Of a DNA stretch of 64,000 nucleotides, positions 17,071 through 28,531 are shown one piece after another. The stretch spans positions 62,001 through 126,000 of the forward strand of contig NZ_PDOB01000002.1 in assembly GCF_002760665.1 (NCBI RefSeq), written 5' to 3'. This DNA is from Massilia psychrophila (GTDB lineage Bacteria; Pseudomonadota; Gammaproteobacteria; Burkholderiales; Burkholderiaceae_D). The notes beneath the pieces are model-generated. The model worked only from the letters and a program-made list of their open reading frames with translations, did not search any database and had not been told where the DNA came from. Both the position numbers and the translations under genes were made by a program. The stretch's first letter is position 1, and the number at the start of each line of letters is the position of its first letter.

Positions 17071-18306
17071 ATGCTTTACCAATTGCACGAGATGCAGCGC
17101 TCTTTCCTGACCCCGATGATGCAATGGGCTGACGCTTCCTCAAAACTGTTTTCAAATCCAGTATCGCCGTTTGCCCACACACCGTTTTCCCAGCGCATCG
17201 CCGCCGGCTACGAGCTGATGTACCGTCTTGGCAAGGATTACGAGAAGCCGGCGTTCGACATCGGCACCGTCCTGGTGAACGGCGAAACCGTCGGAATCAT
17301 GGAGCGCACCGTTGTCACGCGCCCGTTCTGCCGCCTGCTGCACTTCAAGAAAGACCTCTCCGACCAGAAGATCGGCGCGCTCGCCCAGCCGAAGGTGCTG
17401 CTGGTCGCCCCGCTGTCGGGCCACCACTCGACCTTGCTGCGCGACACCGTGCGCGGCCTGCTGCCCCAGCATGACGTCTACATCACCGACTGGACCGACG
17501 CCCGCATGGTGCCGTTGTCGGAAGGTGCTTTCCACCTCGACGACTACATCTATTATGTGCAGGACTTCATCCGCCTGCTGGCCCCTGACCTGCACGTAAT
17601 CTCGGTGTGCCAGCCGACGGTGCCGGTGCTGGCGGCCATTTCGCTGATGGCCACCGCCAAGGATCCGAAGCTGCCGAAGACCATGACGATGATGGGCGGC
17701 CCGATCGACCCGCGCAAGTCGCCGACCGCGGTCAACGACCTGGCGGTCGAAAAACCGTTTTCGTGGTTTGAAAATACCGTGATTTACGCGGTGCCGAACA
17801 ACTATCCCGGCTCCGGGCGCCGGGTTTATCCGGGCTTCCTGCAGCACGCCGGCTTCATTGCAATGAATCCGGGCCGCCACGCCCAGAGCCACCGCGAGTT
17901 CTACCAGCACCTGGTGCTGGGCGACGACGAGCCGGCCGAAAGCCACCGCCAGTTCTACAACGAATACAACGCGGTGCTCGACATGCCGGCCGAGTACTAC
18001 CTCGACACCATCAAGACCGTGTTCCAGGAGCACAGCCTGCCGATGGGCACCTGGGTCGTCGGCGGCCAGCTGGTACGCCCGCAGGACATCACGACGGTGG
18101 CGCTGTTCACCGTCGAAGGCGAGCTCGATGACATCTCCGGCGCCGGCCAGACCCAGGCCGCGCACGTGCTGTGCAGCGCCATTCCGGCCGCCATGCAACA
18201 GGACTTCGTGGCGCCGGGATGCGGCCACTACGGCATTTTCTCGGGCCGCCGCTGGCGCGAGATGATCTGCCCGAAAATTGGCGAATTCATCGCAAAACAC
18301 GGCTGA
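17071..18306 (+). CDS. phaZ: Intracellular polyhydroxyalkanoate depolymerase
   Basis: Degrades stored PHB granules to hydroxybutyrate (oligomers or CoA ester). The 411 residues from the ATG at 17071 match the PhaZ1 family. The nucleophile is Cys180 in the motif ISVCQPTVPV, where this family uses Cys instead of the lipase-box Ser. A downstream Asp (TVEGELDDISG) and His (GCGHYGIFSG) complete the triad. No signal peptide is present, as expected for an intracellular enzyme. With the granule-associated protein at 13.9 kb it indicates a PHA-storing organism. A bidirectional terminator follows. Confidence 0.95.
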   Translation: MLYQLHEMQRSFLTPMMQWADASSKLFSNPVSPFAHTPFSQRIAAGYELMYRLGKDYEKPAFDIGTVLVNGETVGIMERTVVTRPFCRLLHFKKDLSDQKIGALAQPKVLLVAPLSGHHSTLLRDTVRGLLPQHDVYITDWTDARMVPLSEGAFHLDDYIYYVQDFIRLLAPDLHVISVCQPTVPVLAAISLMATAKDPKLPKTMTMMGGPIDPRKSPTAVNDLAVEKPFSWFENTVIYAVPNNYPGSGRRVYPGFLQHAGFIAMNPGRHAQSHREFYQHLVLGDDEPAESHRQFYNEYNAVLDMPAEYYLDTIKTVFQEHSLPMGTWVVGGQLVRPQDITTVALFTVEGELDDISGAGQTQAAHVLCSAIPAAMQQDFVAPGCGHYGIFSGRRWREMICPKIGEFIAKHG

Positions 18307-18338
18307 TCGCGCCGGTCGTTTTAAACGCCTAAAATGCA

Positions 18339-18379
18339 AAAATCGCCTCCCCGGGTTTCCGGGCAGGCGATTTTTTTTG
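18339..18379. terminator. Bidirectional terminator between phaZ and natB
   Basis: AAATCGCCT (18340-18348) pairs with AGGCGATTT (18365-18373), the inner CCCGGG/CCGGG adds pairing, and eight T residues follow. It separates the convergent phaZ and natB genes. Confidence 0.88.
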
Positions 18380-18394
18380 GCCGTCAGCCGCTTT

Positions 18395-19567
18395 CTAGTC
18401 GCGAAACAGCACCTGTTCGCGGCCGAACCAGTTGCGGCACCACGCCAGCAACAGGGCCGCGATGACGCTGCTGGAAAACAGGATCATCAAAAATTTCTGA
18501 TAATCCATGGTGCCCTTGACGATCTCCTTCATCGCCAGCGCGATGTTGGTGAGCGGTACCGATGCCCACAGCCAGTTCAGCTCCACGCCCGGCACCATCG
18601 CCAGCACCACCGGCAGGATGGTCACCATCACCAACGGCTGCATCATGCCGGTGGCTTCCTTGTAGCTCTTGGCATAGATCGACATGGCCAGCAGCACCGA
18701 GGCGAAGATGGCAGCGGTGGGCACCAGCATCAGGCCGACCAGCGCCAGGTCGCCCAAGCCCAGCGTCGACACCACCGCGGCCAGGTCGGCGTCGATACGC
18801 GCGGCAAAAAAACGCAGCACCACACCCAGGCTGGTCACCATCAGCAGCGCCGCCGCCAGGCCGACCGAAAACAGTACCATGAACTTGCCCATCACCAGTT
18901 CGCTGCGCGCAATCGGCGCCAGCAACAGTGTTTCGAGTGTGCCGGCTTCCTTTTCGCCGGCGCCCAGGTCGATCGCCGGATAGGTCGCCGCCAGCAGGCA
19001 AACGAACAGCAGGAAGTACGGCAGCATGCCGCCGATCAGGGCGCCGATCCGTTCGCGCTGGTTCGCCGTCGAGCGTTCGTCGAGCCGCACCGGATTGAGC
19101 ACGAACGCCAACTGTGGCGGCGTGAGCTTGAAATCGGCCAGGGCCTTCTGGCGCAGCGCGCTATTGTATTTCTCGACGACGGCGCCCACCCGCTTGCGCA
19201 CGATGTCGCCGGCGTCGGCGCTGTTGAAGTGCAGCTCGAGGCCGGCCTGCTGGCTCGAATTGATCACCTCATCAAAGCGTTCCGGCAGGTTAAACGCGAC
19301 CTTGATGCGGCCGTCGCCGATCGCGTCCTTGATGTTCACGGACTTATCCAGCGGCACCGTGCGAAACCCGCTCTCGCGGGCGAACAGGGCGGCGACGGCA
19401 GGCGCATTGTGCGCGCCGAAGATCGCATATTTTATTTCCTGCGCCTGCGCCCTGGCGTTCATTGACTGGGCCACGTACGCAAACCCGAAACCGATCAACG
19501 GCATTGCGAAAATCGGGATCAGTATGGTAAAAATCAGCGTCTTGCGGTCACGCAGCAGCGAGCGCAT
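18395..19567 (-). CDS. ABC-2 type transporter permease (NatB-like)
   Basis: Membrane subunit of an ABC exporter of the NatAB/sodium-efflux type, 390 residues from the ATG at 19567. A first TM near the start (TLIFTILIPIFAMPLIGFGFAYV), a large extracytoplasmic domain, and five or more TM segments in the C-terminal half fit the family. The likely ancestral start is the ATG overlapping the natA stop (19591-19589), which has an ideal AGGAG site. Its second codon is TGA here, so translation must begin at 19567, where the Shine-Dalgarno spacing is poor. The gene may be weakly expressed; see findings. The substrate is not determinable. Confidence 0.85.
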   Translation of the reverse strand: MRSLLRDRKTLIFTILIPIFAMPLIGFGFAYVAQSMNARAQAQEIKYAIFGAHNAPAVAALFARESGFRTVPLDKSVNIKDAIGDGRIKVAFNLPERFDEVINSSQQAGLELHFNSADAGDIVRKRVGAVVEKYNSALRQKALADFKLTPPQLAFVLNPVRLDERSTANQRERIGALIGGMLPYFLLFVCLLAATYPAIDLGAGEKEAGTLETLLLAPIARSELVMGKFMVLFSVGLAAALLMVTSLGVVLRFFAARIDADLAAVVSTLGLGDLALVGLMLVPTAAIFASVLLAMSIYAKSYKEATGMMQPLVMVTILPVVLAMVPGVELNWLWASVPLTNIALAMKEIVKGTMDYQKFLMILFSSSVIAALLLAWCRNWFGREQVLFRD

Positions 19568-19590
19568 TTCCTTCAGGTAGACGATTCACA

Positions 19591-20388
<798 letters not shown>

Positions 20389-20431
20389 CGAATTGTCACC
20401 ATGGATGAAACGGGATATTAATTATATTATA

Positions 20432-20446
20432 AGTAACAATGTTACT
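20432..20446. promoter_or_regulatory. AT-rich perfect dyad, candidate repressor operator for natAB
   Basis: AGTAAC-AAT-GTTACT is a 6-bp perfect inverted repeat in a very AT-rich patch between the divergent natA and rsxB genes. It lies about 45 bases upstream of natA. Size and symmetry suit a TetR or MarR-type operator, but no such regulator gene is adjacent. Confidence 0.45.
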
Positions 20447-20563
20447 AAATAAAACCTTTACCCCATGCAATCCGCGTGCGCTGGTGCCGGTCACCGCCCG
20501 GCTGCGCGCCATTTGTCGGATAATGGAGTTTTCAGCCATGACGTTTTCAGCCTTCCCGACACC

Positions 20564-21241
20564 GTGACCAAGACCCTTGCCGACCTGATCGAAGACGTGT
20601 TGCCGCAGACGCAGTGCAGCAAGTGCGGCTACCCGGCTTGCCGGCCGTACGCCGAGGCGGTCGCCATTGGCAGCGCCGCCATCAACCAGTGCCCGCCCGG
20701 CGGCATCGAGGGCGTGCGCCGCATCGCCGCCCTCACCGGCCATGCGGTCATCCCGATCAACCCGGCCAACGGCTTCGAGCGGGGGCGCCCGGTCGCCTTC
20801 ATCGACGAGCAGCTGTGTATCGGCTGCACCTTGTGCATCCAGGCCTGCCCGGTCGACGCCATCCTCGGCGCGGCCAAGCAGATGCACACCATCCTGCCGA
20901 GCCTGTGCACCGGCTGCGACCTGTGCGTGGCGCCCTGCCCGGTCGACTGTATCGTCATGTTCCCGGTCACGGGCGACGCCACCGGCTGGGATGGGTGGAC
21001 GCAGGCGCAGGCCGACGCCGCCCGCGAACGCCACGATTTTCGCACCCGGCGTCTCGAACGCGAACGCCTCGAGAACGATGCCAGGCTGGCCGCCAAGGCG
21101 ATCGCCAAGCTGCGCGCAGTGAACGATGAAGCGGCCAACACGGCGCAGGAACTGGCCGAAAAGGAGCGCAAGCGCGCCATCATTGCCGCCGCCATAGAGC
21201 GCGCGCGCGCAAAAGCGGCCACGCCGCCGGCCGAAGACTGA
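20564..21241 (+). CDS. rsxB: Ferredoxin-type electron transport protein RsxB/RnfB
   Basis: Iron-sulfur protein of the Rnf/Rsx family, 225 residues from the GTG at 20564. The longer frame upstream has no homologous look. The N-terminal Fe-S domain starts [29 protein letters not shown], followed by two 4Fe-4S motifs, [12 protein letters not shown] and [12 protein letters not shown], and a charged helical tail of about 70 residues. It lacks the N-terminal membrane anchor of true RnfB and no other rnf genes are adjacent. It is therefore the stand-alone soluble version common in betaproteobacteria, placed before nth, whose product also carries a 4Fe-4S cluster. Confidence 0.88.
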   Translation: MTKTLADLIEDVLPQTQCSKCGYPACRPYAEAVAIGSAAINQCPPGGIEGVRRIAALTGHAVIPINPANGFERGRPVAFIDEQLCIGCTLCIQACPVDAILGAAKQMHTILPSLCTGCDLCVAPCPVDCIVMFPVTGDATGWDGWTQAQADAARERHDFRTRRLERERLENDARLAAKAIAKLRAVNDEAANTAQELAEKERKRAIIAAAIERARAKAATPPAED

Positions 21242-21242
21242 T

Positions 21243-21292
21243 CGATGAATTCCGATGAATTCCGATGAATTCCGATGAATACCGATGAATAC
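21243..21292 (+). repeat. Five tandem copies of a 10-bp unit at the start of nth
   Basis: The unit CGATGAATTC occurs three times and CGATGAATAC twice without interruption, filling the space between the rsxB stop and the nth start. The last unit supplies the nth ATG (21285). Confidence 0.95.
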
Positions 21293-21932
21293 AAATAAGC
21301 GCCTCGAAATTTTCACCCGCTTTCGCGCCGCCAATCCGCACCCGACGACCGAGCTCGCCTACACCACCCCGTTCGAGCTGCTGATCGCCGTGCTGCTGTC
21401 GGCCCAGTCGACCGACGTCGGCGTCAACAAGGCCACGCGCAAGCTGTACCCGGTGGCCAACACGGCGCAGTCGATACTGGCACTGGGAGTCGATGAACTG
21501 AAGAGCGCCATCGCCACCATCGGGCTGTACAACACCAAGGCGAAGAACGTCATCGCCACCTGCCAGATCCTGGTTGACCAGTACGGCGGCGAAGTGCCGC
21601 ATTCGCGCGCAGCGCTCGAAGCCCTGCCCGGGGTCGGCCGCAAGACCGCCAACGTGGTGCTCAACACCGCCTTCGGCGACCCGACCATGGCGGTCGACAC
21701 CCACATCTTCCGGGTGTCGAACCGCACCGGCATAGCGCCGGGCAAGAATGTCGACATCGTCGAGCAGAAGCTGCTCAGGTTCGTGCCGAAGGCGTTTTTG
21801 CACGACGCCCATCACTGGCTGATCCTGCACGGCCGCTACACCTGCATCGCCCGCAAACCGCAGTGCTGGAACTGCCTGATTGCCGACCTGTGCGACTACA
21901 AGCCGAAGACGCCGGCGCCCGACGGCGTGTGA
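21285..21932 (+). CDS. nth: Endonuclease III (DNA glycosylase/AP lyase)
   Basis: Base-excision repair enzyme for oxidised pyrimidines, 215 residues. The helix-hairpin-helix reads LPGVGRKTANVV with the catalytic Lys. The catalytic Asp is in AVDTHIFRV. The C-terminal 4Fe-4S ligands have the spacing C-x6-C-x2-C-x5-C (CIARKPQCWNCLIADLC). The start is the last of several ATGs in a tandem repeat; the upstream ones run into stops. It is downstream of rsxB and probably co-transcribed. Confidence 0.97.
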   Translation: MNTNKRLEIFTRFRAANPHPTTELAYTTPFELLIAVLLSAQSTDVGVNKATRKLYPVANTAQSILALGVDELKSAIATIGLYNTKAKNVIATCQILVDQYGGEVPHSRAALEALPGVGRKTANVVLNTAFGDPTMAVDTHIFRVSNRTGIAPGKNVDIVEQKLLRFVPKAFLHDAHHWLILHGRYTCIARKPQCWNCLIADLCDYKPKTPAPDGV

Positions 21933-21940
21933 ACTCCTTG

Positions 21941-21960
21941 CCGTAAGATGAGTCTTACGG
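21941..21960 (+). repeat. 8-bp hairpin behind nth covering a candidate start codon
   Basis: CCGTAAGA and TCTTACGG pair perfectly around TGAG. It lies 8 bases after the nth stop and includes the first possible ATG (21948) of the phytochrome gene. It may be an nth 3' end element without T-run. Confidence 0.6.
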
Positions 21961-24935
21961 TGATTCGCTCCGTCAAAAAGCCGGCATGCATGCGAAAAGA
22001 CACTATTTCAGCAGAGTTGGAAAAAGCGTGTGCCCAGGAACCGATACATCTGTTGGGCACAGTGCAGCCGCACGGTTTTTTGATGGCGGTCGATGTCGCC
22101 AGCGGCACCATTGTCCAGGTTTCGAGCGGCATCGCGCGCCACTGGCCAGGCTTGGCAAATGCCGAGGCGCTGGTCGGCGCACCGCTACTCGAGTGGGTCG
22201 AGCGCGGCGACCGGCCGGACGCGTTGGACGCGCTGCCGCTCACGCAGCCGATGGCGCTGCCATGGCGCGCGCGCTTCGAACGCACGGCTCCCGATCGATC
22301 GCCGCCCGAGTCGGCCATGTCGACCAACTCGGCCGACTGGGAATGCCTGGGCCACCGCAGCGGCAAGCTGGCGGTGCTCGAATGGCTGCCGCAGGCCACC
22401 ACCGCCGAGCAGTTGCACGTGCAAAGCCGGACCATTTCGGATATCGTTGCCGTCATCGCCCGCCTGCGCCACAACGACCGGACCGATACGTTCCTGCCTG
22501 AATGCGCACGCATCGTGCAGGTTTTCGCCGATTTCGACCGCGTGATGATCTACCGCTTCCTGCCCGACGACAGCGGCGAAGTGCTGGCCGAGCATACGTC
22601 GGACCGCTACCAGCCCAAATTCATCGGCTTGCGCTTTCCGGCCACCGACATCCCGGCGCAGGCGCGCGCGCTGTACCTGACCAACCGTCTGCGCGTGCTG
22701 GCCGACGTCGAGGCAGCGCCGGACACGCTGGTGCCGCCACAGCTGCCCGGCGGCGCGGTACTCGACCAGAGCCACTGCATGCTGCGCGGCCTGTCGCCGG
22801 TGCACCTGGTTTATCTGCGCAACATGGGCGTGCGGGCAACGCTGACGATGTCAATCGTCATCGACGGCAAGCTGTGGGGGCTGATCGCCTGCCATCACCA
22901 CGCGCCGAAGGTGCCGCCCTACCAGATCCGCGAAGGCCTGCGCCAGGTCTGCGAACTGGCGGCCGAAGTGACCAACATGCGCATCGAGACGCTGTCCAAG
23001 CTCGAAGCGGCCGAGGTGCGGCTGCGCTTCAACGCCATACTCAGCCAGCTCCACCAGGCGCTGATGCTGGGCGAGGACATCACCGAGGTGCTGCGCCAGC
23101 GGCTGCCCGAACTCCTCGCCGCGTTCGACGCCAACACGCTCGGCGTGTGCGTCAACGGCCTGGTCTACGTCGCCGGTCCCGGGCGGCGGCCGCACCCGGC
23201 CGACCACGTGGTTGCCGACGTGCTGGCACGGCTTGACCAGACCCAGCGCGCGCCGGGCGTGCACATGTGGGACGACCTGCTGACGCTGGACCAGAGCGCG
23301 CTGCCGTCGCTGCCGCAGGCGGCCGGCATGCTGCTGGCGCACCGCTACGAGGAGCACACGATTTTTTGTTTCGTCACCCGTCCGGAAGTGGTGCAGCAGG
23401 TGCGCTGGGCCGGCCAGCCGCACAAGGAAACCGCGGCGCTGCCCGATGGCCAGGTGCGGCTCGAGCCGCGCCGCTCGTTCGCCGAATGGCAGCAGCAGGT
23501 GCAAGGCCGCTGTGCGCCATGGAGCGCGGCCGAGGCGGAGGCGCTGCAATCGCTGCTGCAGTTACTGAGCGAAGTGAACAAGCTGCGCGTCAACCGCACG
23601 CTCCACGAAAAGCTGCACTGGCGCGCCCACCACGACCAGCTCACCGGCCTGTACAACCGGCGCACCATGGAAGACGAAGTCAACCGACGGCTGGAGGCGC
23701 GCCAGTTCGACGCCGCACTGCTGCTGTTCGACCTCGACCACTTCAAGAGAATCAATGACGCCTACGGCCATGCCACCGGCGACCAGGTACTGCTGCAGTT
23801 CAGCCGCCGCCTCAGCGCGGAGATCCGCGACTGCGACCTGTTGGCGCGCCTGGGCGGCGACGAATTCGTGCTGGTGTTTCAGATGGACAGCCTCGACCCG
23901 GCCGTCGCGCTCGCCTTCGCCGAACGATTGCACCAGACCGTCGCGAAGCCGTTCGACATCAACGGACAACAGCTGCGCATGACGGTCTCGGTCGGCCTCG
24001 CCATTCCGCCCGACCACGGCCGCGCCGTCAGCGAACTGCTGCGCCGCGCCGACCTCGCGCTGTACCACGCCAAGTCGCAGGGCCGTTCGCGCAGCGCCGT
24101 GTTCGATGCGTCGATGGAGTCGGACCAGATGAACCTGTATTTGCTCGAGCGCGACCTGAACGAGGCGGTTAAGAAGAACGAGCTGTCGCTGGTGTTCCAG
24201 CCGAAGGTAGATCTGGCCAGCCGGCACGTGGTCGGCATCGAGGCGCTGGTGCGCTGGAACCATCCGACCCGCGGCGAGACGCCGCCCACTACCTTCATCC
24301 CGCTGGCCGAGCGCAGCGACCAGATCGTGCGGATCGACCGCTGGGTAATGCGCCACGCGGTCCAAGCGCAGGCGCGATGGCGCGCACAGGGCCTGGCGAC
24401 GCTGCCGATGGCGGTCAACCTGTCGATGGCCGACATCATGTCGACCAACCTGGTCGAATACCTGGGCGACCTGCTGGACGAATTCCAGGTGCCGGCCGCC
24501 GCCATCGAAGTCGAAGTCACCGAGTCGTGCGCGATGCGCGAACTGGGCAAGACACGCAGCGTGCTGGCCGCACTCAACCTGCGCGGCATCTCGACCACGC
24601 TGGACGACTTCGGCACCGGCTTTTCATCGCTCAGCTACCTGCGCCAGCTGCCTTTGCAGAGCATCAAGATCGACCAATCGTTCACCTTCAGCATGCTGGA
24701 AGACCCGAATGCCGAAAAGCTGACCCAGGCCATCGTGGCGATGGGGGTGGCGCTGAAAATGCTGGTGGTGGCCGAAGGCGTTGAAAGCGAACAGCAGATG
24801 AACTGGCTGCTGGCACATGGCTGCCACCTCGGCCAGGGCTACTATTTCAGCGCGCCGGTTTCGTCCGACGACATCCATGCGGTCATCAGCGGCATCGAGC
24901 TGCGCCTGGCGCAGGGTGCGCCGGGTTTGCATTGA
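21948..24935 (+). CDS. Bacteriophytochrome-type photoreceptor with GGDEF and EAL domains
   Basis: Red/far-red light sensor joined to cyclic-di-GMP enzymes, 995 residues. An N-terminal PAS carries the biliverdin-binding Cys28 in ACAQEPIHLLGTVQPHG. The GAF domain (about 150-310) has PATDIP and HCMLRGLSPVHLVYLRNMGV, the chromophore pocket motifs. A PHY region follows. The cyclase is intact: GGDEF at 636-640 with an inhibitory RDCD site five residues before it. The phosphodiesterase has EAL at 765-767 and DDFGTGFSS. Both outputs look catalytically competent. An ATG at 21990 is an alternative start and avoids the hairpin over the first ATG. No haem oxygenase gene is in the window. Confidence 0.93.
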   Translation: MSLTVIRSVKKPACMRKDTISAELEKACAQEPIHLLGTVQPHGFLMAVDVASGTIVQVSSGIARHWPGLANAEALVGAPLLEWVERGDRPDALDALPLTQPMALPWRARFERTAPDRSPPESAMSTNSADWECLGHRSGKLAVLEWLPQATTAEQLHVQSRTISDIVAVIARLRHNDRTDTFLPECARIVQVFADFDRVMIYRFLPDDSGEVLAEHTSDRYQPKFIGLRFPATDIPAQARALYLTNRLRVLADVEAAPDTLVPPQLPGGAVLDQSHCMLRGLSPVHLVYLRNMGVRATLTMSIVIDGKLWGLIACHHHAPKVPPYQIREGLRQVCELAAEVTNMRIETLSKLEAAEVRLRFNAILSQLHQALMLGEDITEVLRQRLPELLAAFDANTLGVCVNGLVYVAGPGRRPHPADHVVADVLARLDQTQRAPGVHMWDDLLTLDQSALPSLPQAAGMLLAHRYEEHTIFCFVTRPEVVQQVRWAGQPHKETAALPDGQVRLEPRRSFAEWQQQVQGRCAPWSAAEAEALQSLLQLLSEVNKLRVNRTLHEKLHWRAHHDQLTGLYNRRTMEDEVNRRLEARQFDAALLLFDLDHFKRINDAYGHATGDQVLLQFSRRLSAEIRDCDLLARLGGDEFVLVFQMDSLDPAVALAFAERLHQTVAKPFDINGQQLRMTVSVGLAIPPDHGRAVSELLRRADLALYHAKSQGRSRSAVFDASMESDQMNLYLLERDLNEAVKKNELSLVFQPKVDLASRHVVGIEALVRWNHPTRGETPPTTFIPLAERSDQIVRIDRWVMRHAVQAQARWRAQGLATLPMAVNLSMADIMSTNLVEYLGDLLDEFQVPAAAIEVEVTESCAMRELGKTRSVLAALNLRGISTTLDDFGTGFSSLSYLRQLPLQSIKIDQSFTFSMLEDPNAEKLTQAIVAMGVALKMLVVAEGVESEQQMNWLLAHGCHLGQGYYFSAPVSSDDIHAVISGIELRLAQGAPGLH

Positions 24936-25001
24936 ACAGGCCGAAGCCGCCCATCTCAAGACCGTCATCCGCGCGCACGCGAGGACGACGCAAGACGGCC
25001 T

Positions 25002-26120
25002 TTAAAGCAGCACCAGATTATCGCGGTGAATCAGCTCAGGCCCCTCGAGAAAGCCAAGCACCTTCTCGATCTCCGACGACGGTTTTCGCATGATGCGGCG
25101 CGCCTCACCGCTGCTGTAGTTCGACAGCCCGCGCGCCACCGCCGTGCCGTCCTCGCGCACGCACGTGATCACCGCGCCGCGGCCGAATTCGCCCGTCACC
25201 TTGACAACGCCGATCGGCAGCAGCGACTTGCCTTCTTTCGTCAGCTTTTGCACCGCACCGGAGTCGAGCGTGACCTTGCCGGCGGTGTGCAGATGGTCGG
25301 TCATCCATTGCTTGCGCGCGGTCATGCGCCCGGTCTGCGCGGTCAGCTGGGTGCCGATCGCTTCGCCGTTGGCCAGCCGCGTCAAAACGTCGCTGTCGCG
25401 GCCCCAGGCGATAATGGTGTGGGCGCCGGAGCGCGCCGCCCGCTTCGCCGCCAGGATCTTGGTCAGCATGCCGCCGCTGCCGATGCTGCTGCCGGCGCCG
25501 CCGGCCATCGCCTCTAACGCCGGGTCGCCCGCCTGTCCTTCGGCAATCAAGGTAGCCAGCGGGTCCTTGCGCGGGTCGGCCGAAAACAGGCCGTGCTGGT
25601 CGGTGAGGATGACCAGCGCATCGGCCTCGATCAGGTTGGCCACCAGCGCGCCCAGGGTATCGTTGTCGCCGAACTTGATTTCGTCGGTGACCACTGTGTC
25701 GTTCTCGTTGATGATCGGGACCACGCCCAGGCGCAGCAAGGTCATCAAGGTCGAACGGGCGTTCAGGTAGCGTTCGCGGTCAGCCAGGTCGGCGTGCGTC
25801 AGCAGCACCTGGGCGGTGCCCAGGCCGTGGGCGCGAAAGCTCGACTCGTACATCTGCGCCAGGCCCATCTGGCCGACCGCGGCGCAGGCCTGCAGTTCAT
25901 GGATATCGGTGGGACGGCGCGCAAAACCGAGGCGCAGCATGCCTTCGGCGATCGCCCCCGAGCTCACCAGCACGACTTCCTTGCCGAGCGCGCGCAAGCC
26001 GGCGATCTGCAGCGCCCAGCGCGCGATGGCGGCTGAGTCGAGCCCGCGGCCGTCGTTGGTGACGAGCGAGGAGCCGACCTTGATGATGATGCGGGAGGCG
26101 TTCTGTATGACGGATTTCAT
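25002..26120 (-). CDS. proB: Glutamate 5-kinase
   Basis: First step of proline synthesis, ATP-dependent phosphorylation of glutamate. The 372 residues comprise the amino-acid kinase domain ([40 protein letters not shown]-like [15 protein letters not shown]) and a C-terminal PUA domain from about residue 275. Length and motifs are standard. It is the last gene of the rplU-rpmA-obgE-orf-proB block, an order common in betaproteobacteria. Confidence 0.97.
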   Translation of the reverse strand: MKSVIQNASRIIIKVGSSLVTNDGRGLDSAAIARWALQIAGLRALGKEVVLVSSGAIAEGMLRLGFARRPTDIHELQACAAVGQMGLAQMYESSFRAHGLGTAQVLLTHADLADRERYLNARSTLMTLLRLGVVPIINENDTVVTDEIKFGDNDTLGALVANLIEADALVILTDQHGLFSADPRKDPLATLIAEGQAGDPALEAMAGGAGSSIGSGGMLTKILAAKRAARSGAHTIIAWGRDSDVLTRLANGEAIGTQLTAQTGRMTARKQWMTDHLHTAGKVTLDSGAVQKLTKEGKSLLPIGVVKVTGEFGRGAVITCVREDGTAVARGLSNYSSGEARRIMRKPSSEIEKVLGFLEGPELIHRDNLVLL

Positions 26121-26142
26121 CGGCGGCGGCCCATTTCAACGA

Positions 26143-26556
26143 TCAGCGCGGGCGCAAGGCCAGCAGCGCGACGCCGCCAGCCAATTCGATCCCGCATACG
26201 ACTAATAAAAATCCCTGGGGCAGACCGATTGCAAAAGCGGCGACAAAGCGGCCCGCCGGCTGCGCCAGGATGAACAAGGCGGTGATATCGCCGAGGATTG
26301 GCTGATCGCCTCGCCTTGCCGCTAACAGCGCCAATCCCGCGGTAGCGAGACGAACACCGACATAGATGGCGTAAAACTGGCTGTAGCCATTGACGCCAAC
26401 GGGGAATTCTCCCATGCCGATCGCCACCCGGTCCGGGTCCAGCATGGCCATCAAAGCAGCCAGCGAACACACGAGCGCTGTCAGCTGCAGCAGCTGACAG
26501 CGCAGCCAGGCGCGCAATGGCGCCCAGGTCCGAGTCCGGGTCCGGGTCATCGACAA
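26143..26556 (-). CDS. Small membrane protein, DUF4345-like
   Basis: 137-residue protein with about four hydrophobic segments: LQLTALVCSLAALMAML, YAIYVGVRLATAGLALLAA, ITALFILAQPAGRFVAAFAIGL and FLLVVCGIELAGGVALLAL. The layout resembles DUF4345 membrane proteins, but I am not certain of the family. It lies 16 bases after obgE and 22 bases before proB in the same operon. The N-terminus carries an RTRTRT run from a short tandem repeat. No function can be assigned. Confidence 0.6.
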   Translation of the reverse strand: MSMTRTRTRTWAPLRAWLRCQLLQLTALVCSLAALMAMLDPDRVAIGMGEFPVGVNGYSQFYAIYVGVRLATAGLALLAARRGDQPILGDITALFILAQPAGRFVAAFAIGLPQGFLLVVCGIELAGGVALLALRPR

Positions 26557-26572
26557 GGGTCGTGCCGTCGAT

Positions 26573-27754
<1,182 letters not shown>

Positions 27755-27788
27755 TTACAAAGTGTGCGCCGCAAGCAGCGCGTGGAAC

Positions 27789-28067
27789 TTAAGCAGCGAC
27801 TGCAGCCACTTCGTTCGGGATGACGGTGACGAATTGCTTCGAACCGGCGCCCTTGACGAGAAACTTCACCTTGCCGTCGACCAGCGCGAACAAGGTGTGA
27901 TCCTTGCCCAGGCCGACGTTTTCGCCTGCGCGCACCGGGGTGCCGCGCTGACGGATGATGATGCCGCCGGCATTGATTGCCTGGCCGCCATACACCTTGA
28001 CGCCGAGGCGCTTTGATTCTGAGTCGCGGCCGTTACGCGTTGTGCCGCCGCCTTTTTTGTGTGCCAT
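27789..28067 (-). CDS. rpmA: 50S ribosomal protein L27
   Basis: 92-residue L27 whose N-terminus [24 protein letters not shown] is the conserved tail that reaches the peptidyl-transferase centre. The core ([28 protein letters not shown]) is intact. It follows rplU on the same strand, 70 bases apart, the universal L21-L27 order. Confidence 0.99.
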   Translation of the reverse strand: MAHKKGGGTTRNGRDSESKRLGVKVYGGQAINAGGIIIRQRGTPVRAGENVGLGKDHTLFALVDGKVKFLVKGAGSKQFVTVIPNEVAAVAA

Positions 28068-28137
28068 TTAATGCTCCTTGATAGCTCTGCTGAACTGGGC
28101 TTGCTGCGCCGGGCTGACCGCGCCCGGCAAACAGCAA

Positions 28138-28449
28138 TTAGCCGTTGATCGATACGATTTGGATTTCGGTGAAGTTCTGGCGATGGCCCTGGTGCTTCTG
28201 GTAGTGCTTACGACGACGCATCTTGAAAATCTTCACTTTATCGTGACGACCGTGTGCCACAACAGTAACCAGCACCGTTGCACCTTCGACCAATGGCGCA
28301 CCAAACTTGATGGTGTCGCCCGCGCCTACTGCGAGAACTTGATCGATGGTGAGTTCGGAACCAATGTCTGCCGGTATCTGTTCTACTTTAAGTTTTTCGC
28401 CAGCGACAACTTTATACTGCTTGCCACCGGTTTTTATGACCGCGTACAT
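28138..28449 (-). CDS. rplU: 50S ribosomal protein L21
   Basis: 103 residues from the ATG at 28449, beginning [14 protein letters not shown], the conserved L21 start. The typical [16 protein letters not shown] basic segment near residues 76-91 is present. The frame extends upstream but that part has no L21 match. It has its own strong promoter about 90 bases upstream, divergent from ispB. Confidence 0.99.
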   Translation of the reverse strand: MYAVIKTGGKQYKVVAGEKLKVEQIPADIGSELTIDQVLAVGAGDTIKFGAPLVEGATVLVTVVAHGRHDKVKIFKMRRRKHYQKHQGHRQNFTEIQIVSING

Positions 28450-28531
28450 GATAGGAAACCTCATCAAATGTTTAAAAGAATCTCTCCCGGTGACATCACG
28501 TCGAGCCTGTGCGGTACCGGGGGAACCTGCG

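Noticed and set aside
18278-19465. 395-codon plus-strand frame opposite natB
   Set aside because: Gln/His/Arg-rich antisense frame typical of high-GC shadows; natB has clear transmembrane segments on the other strand.
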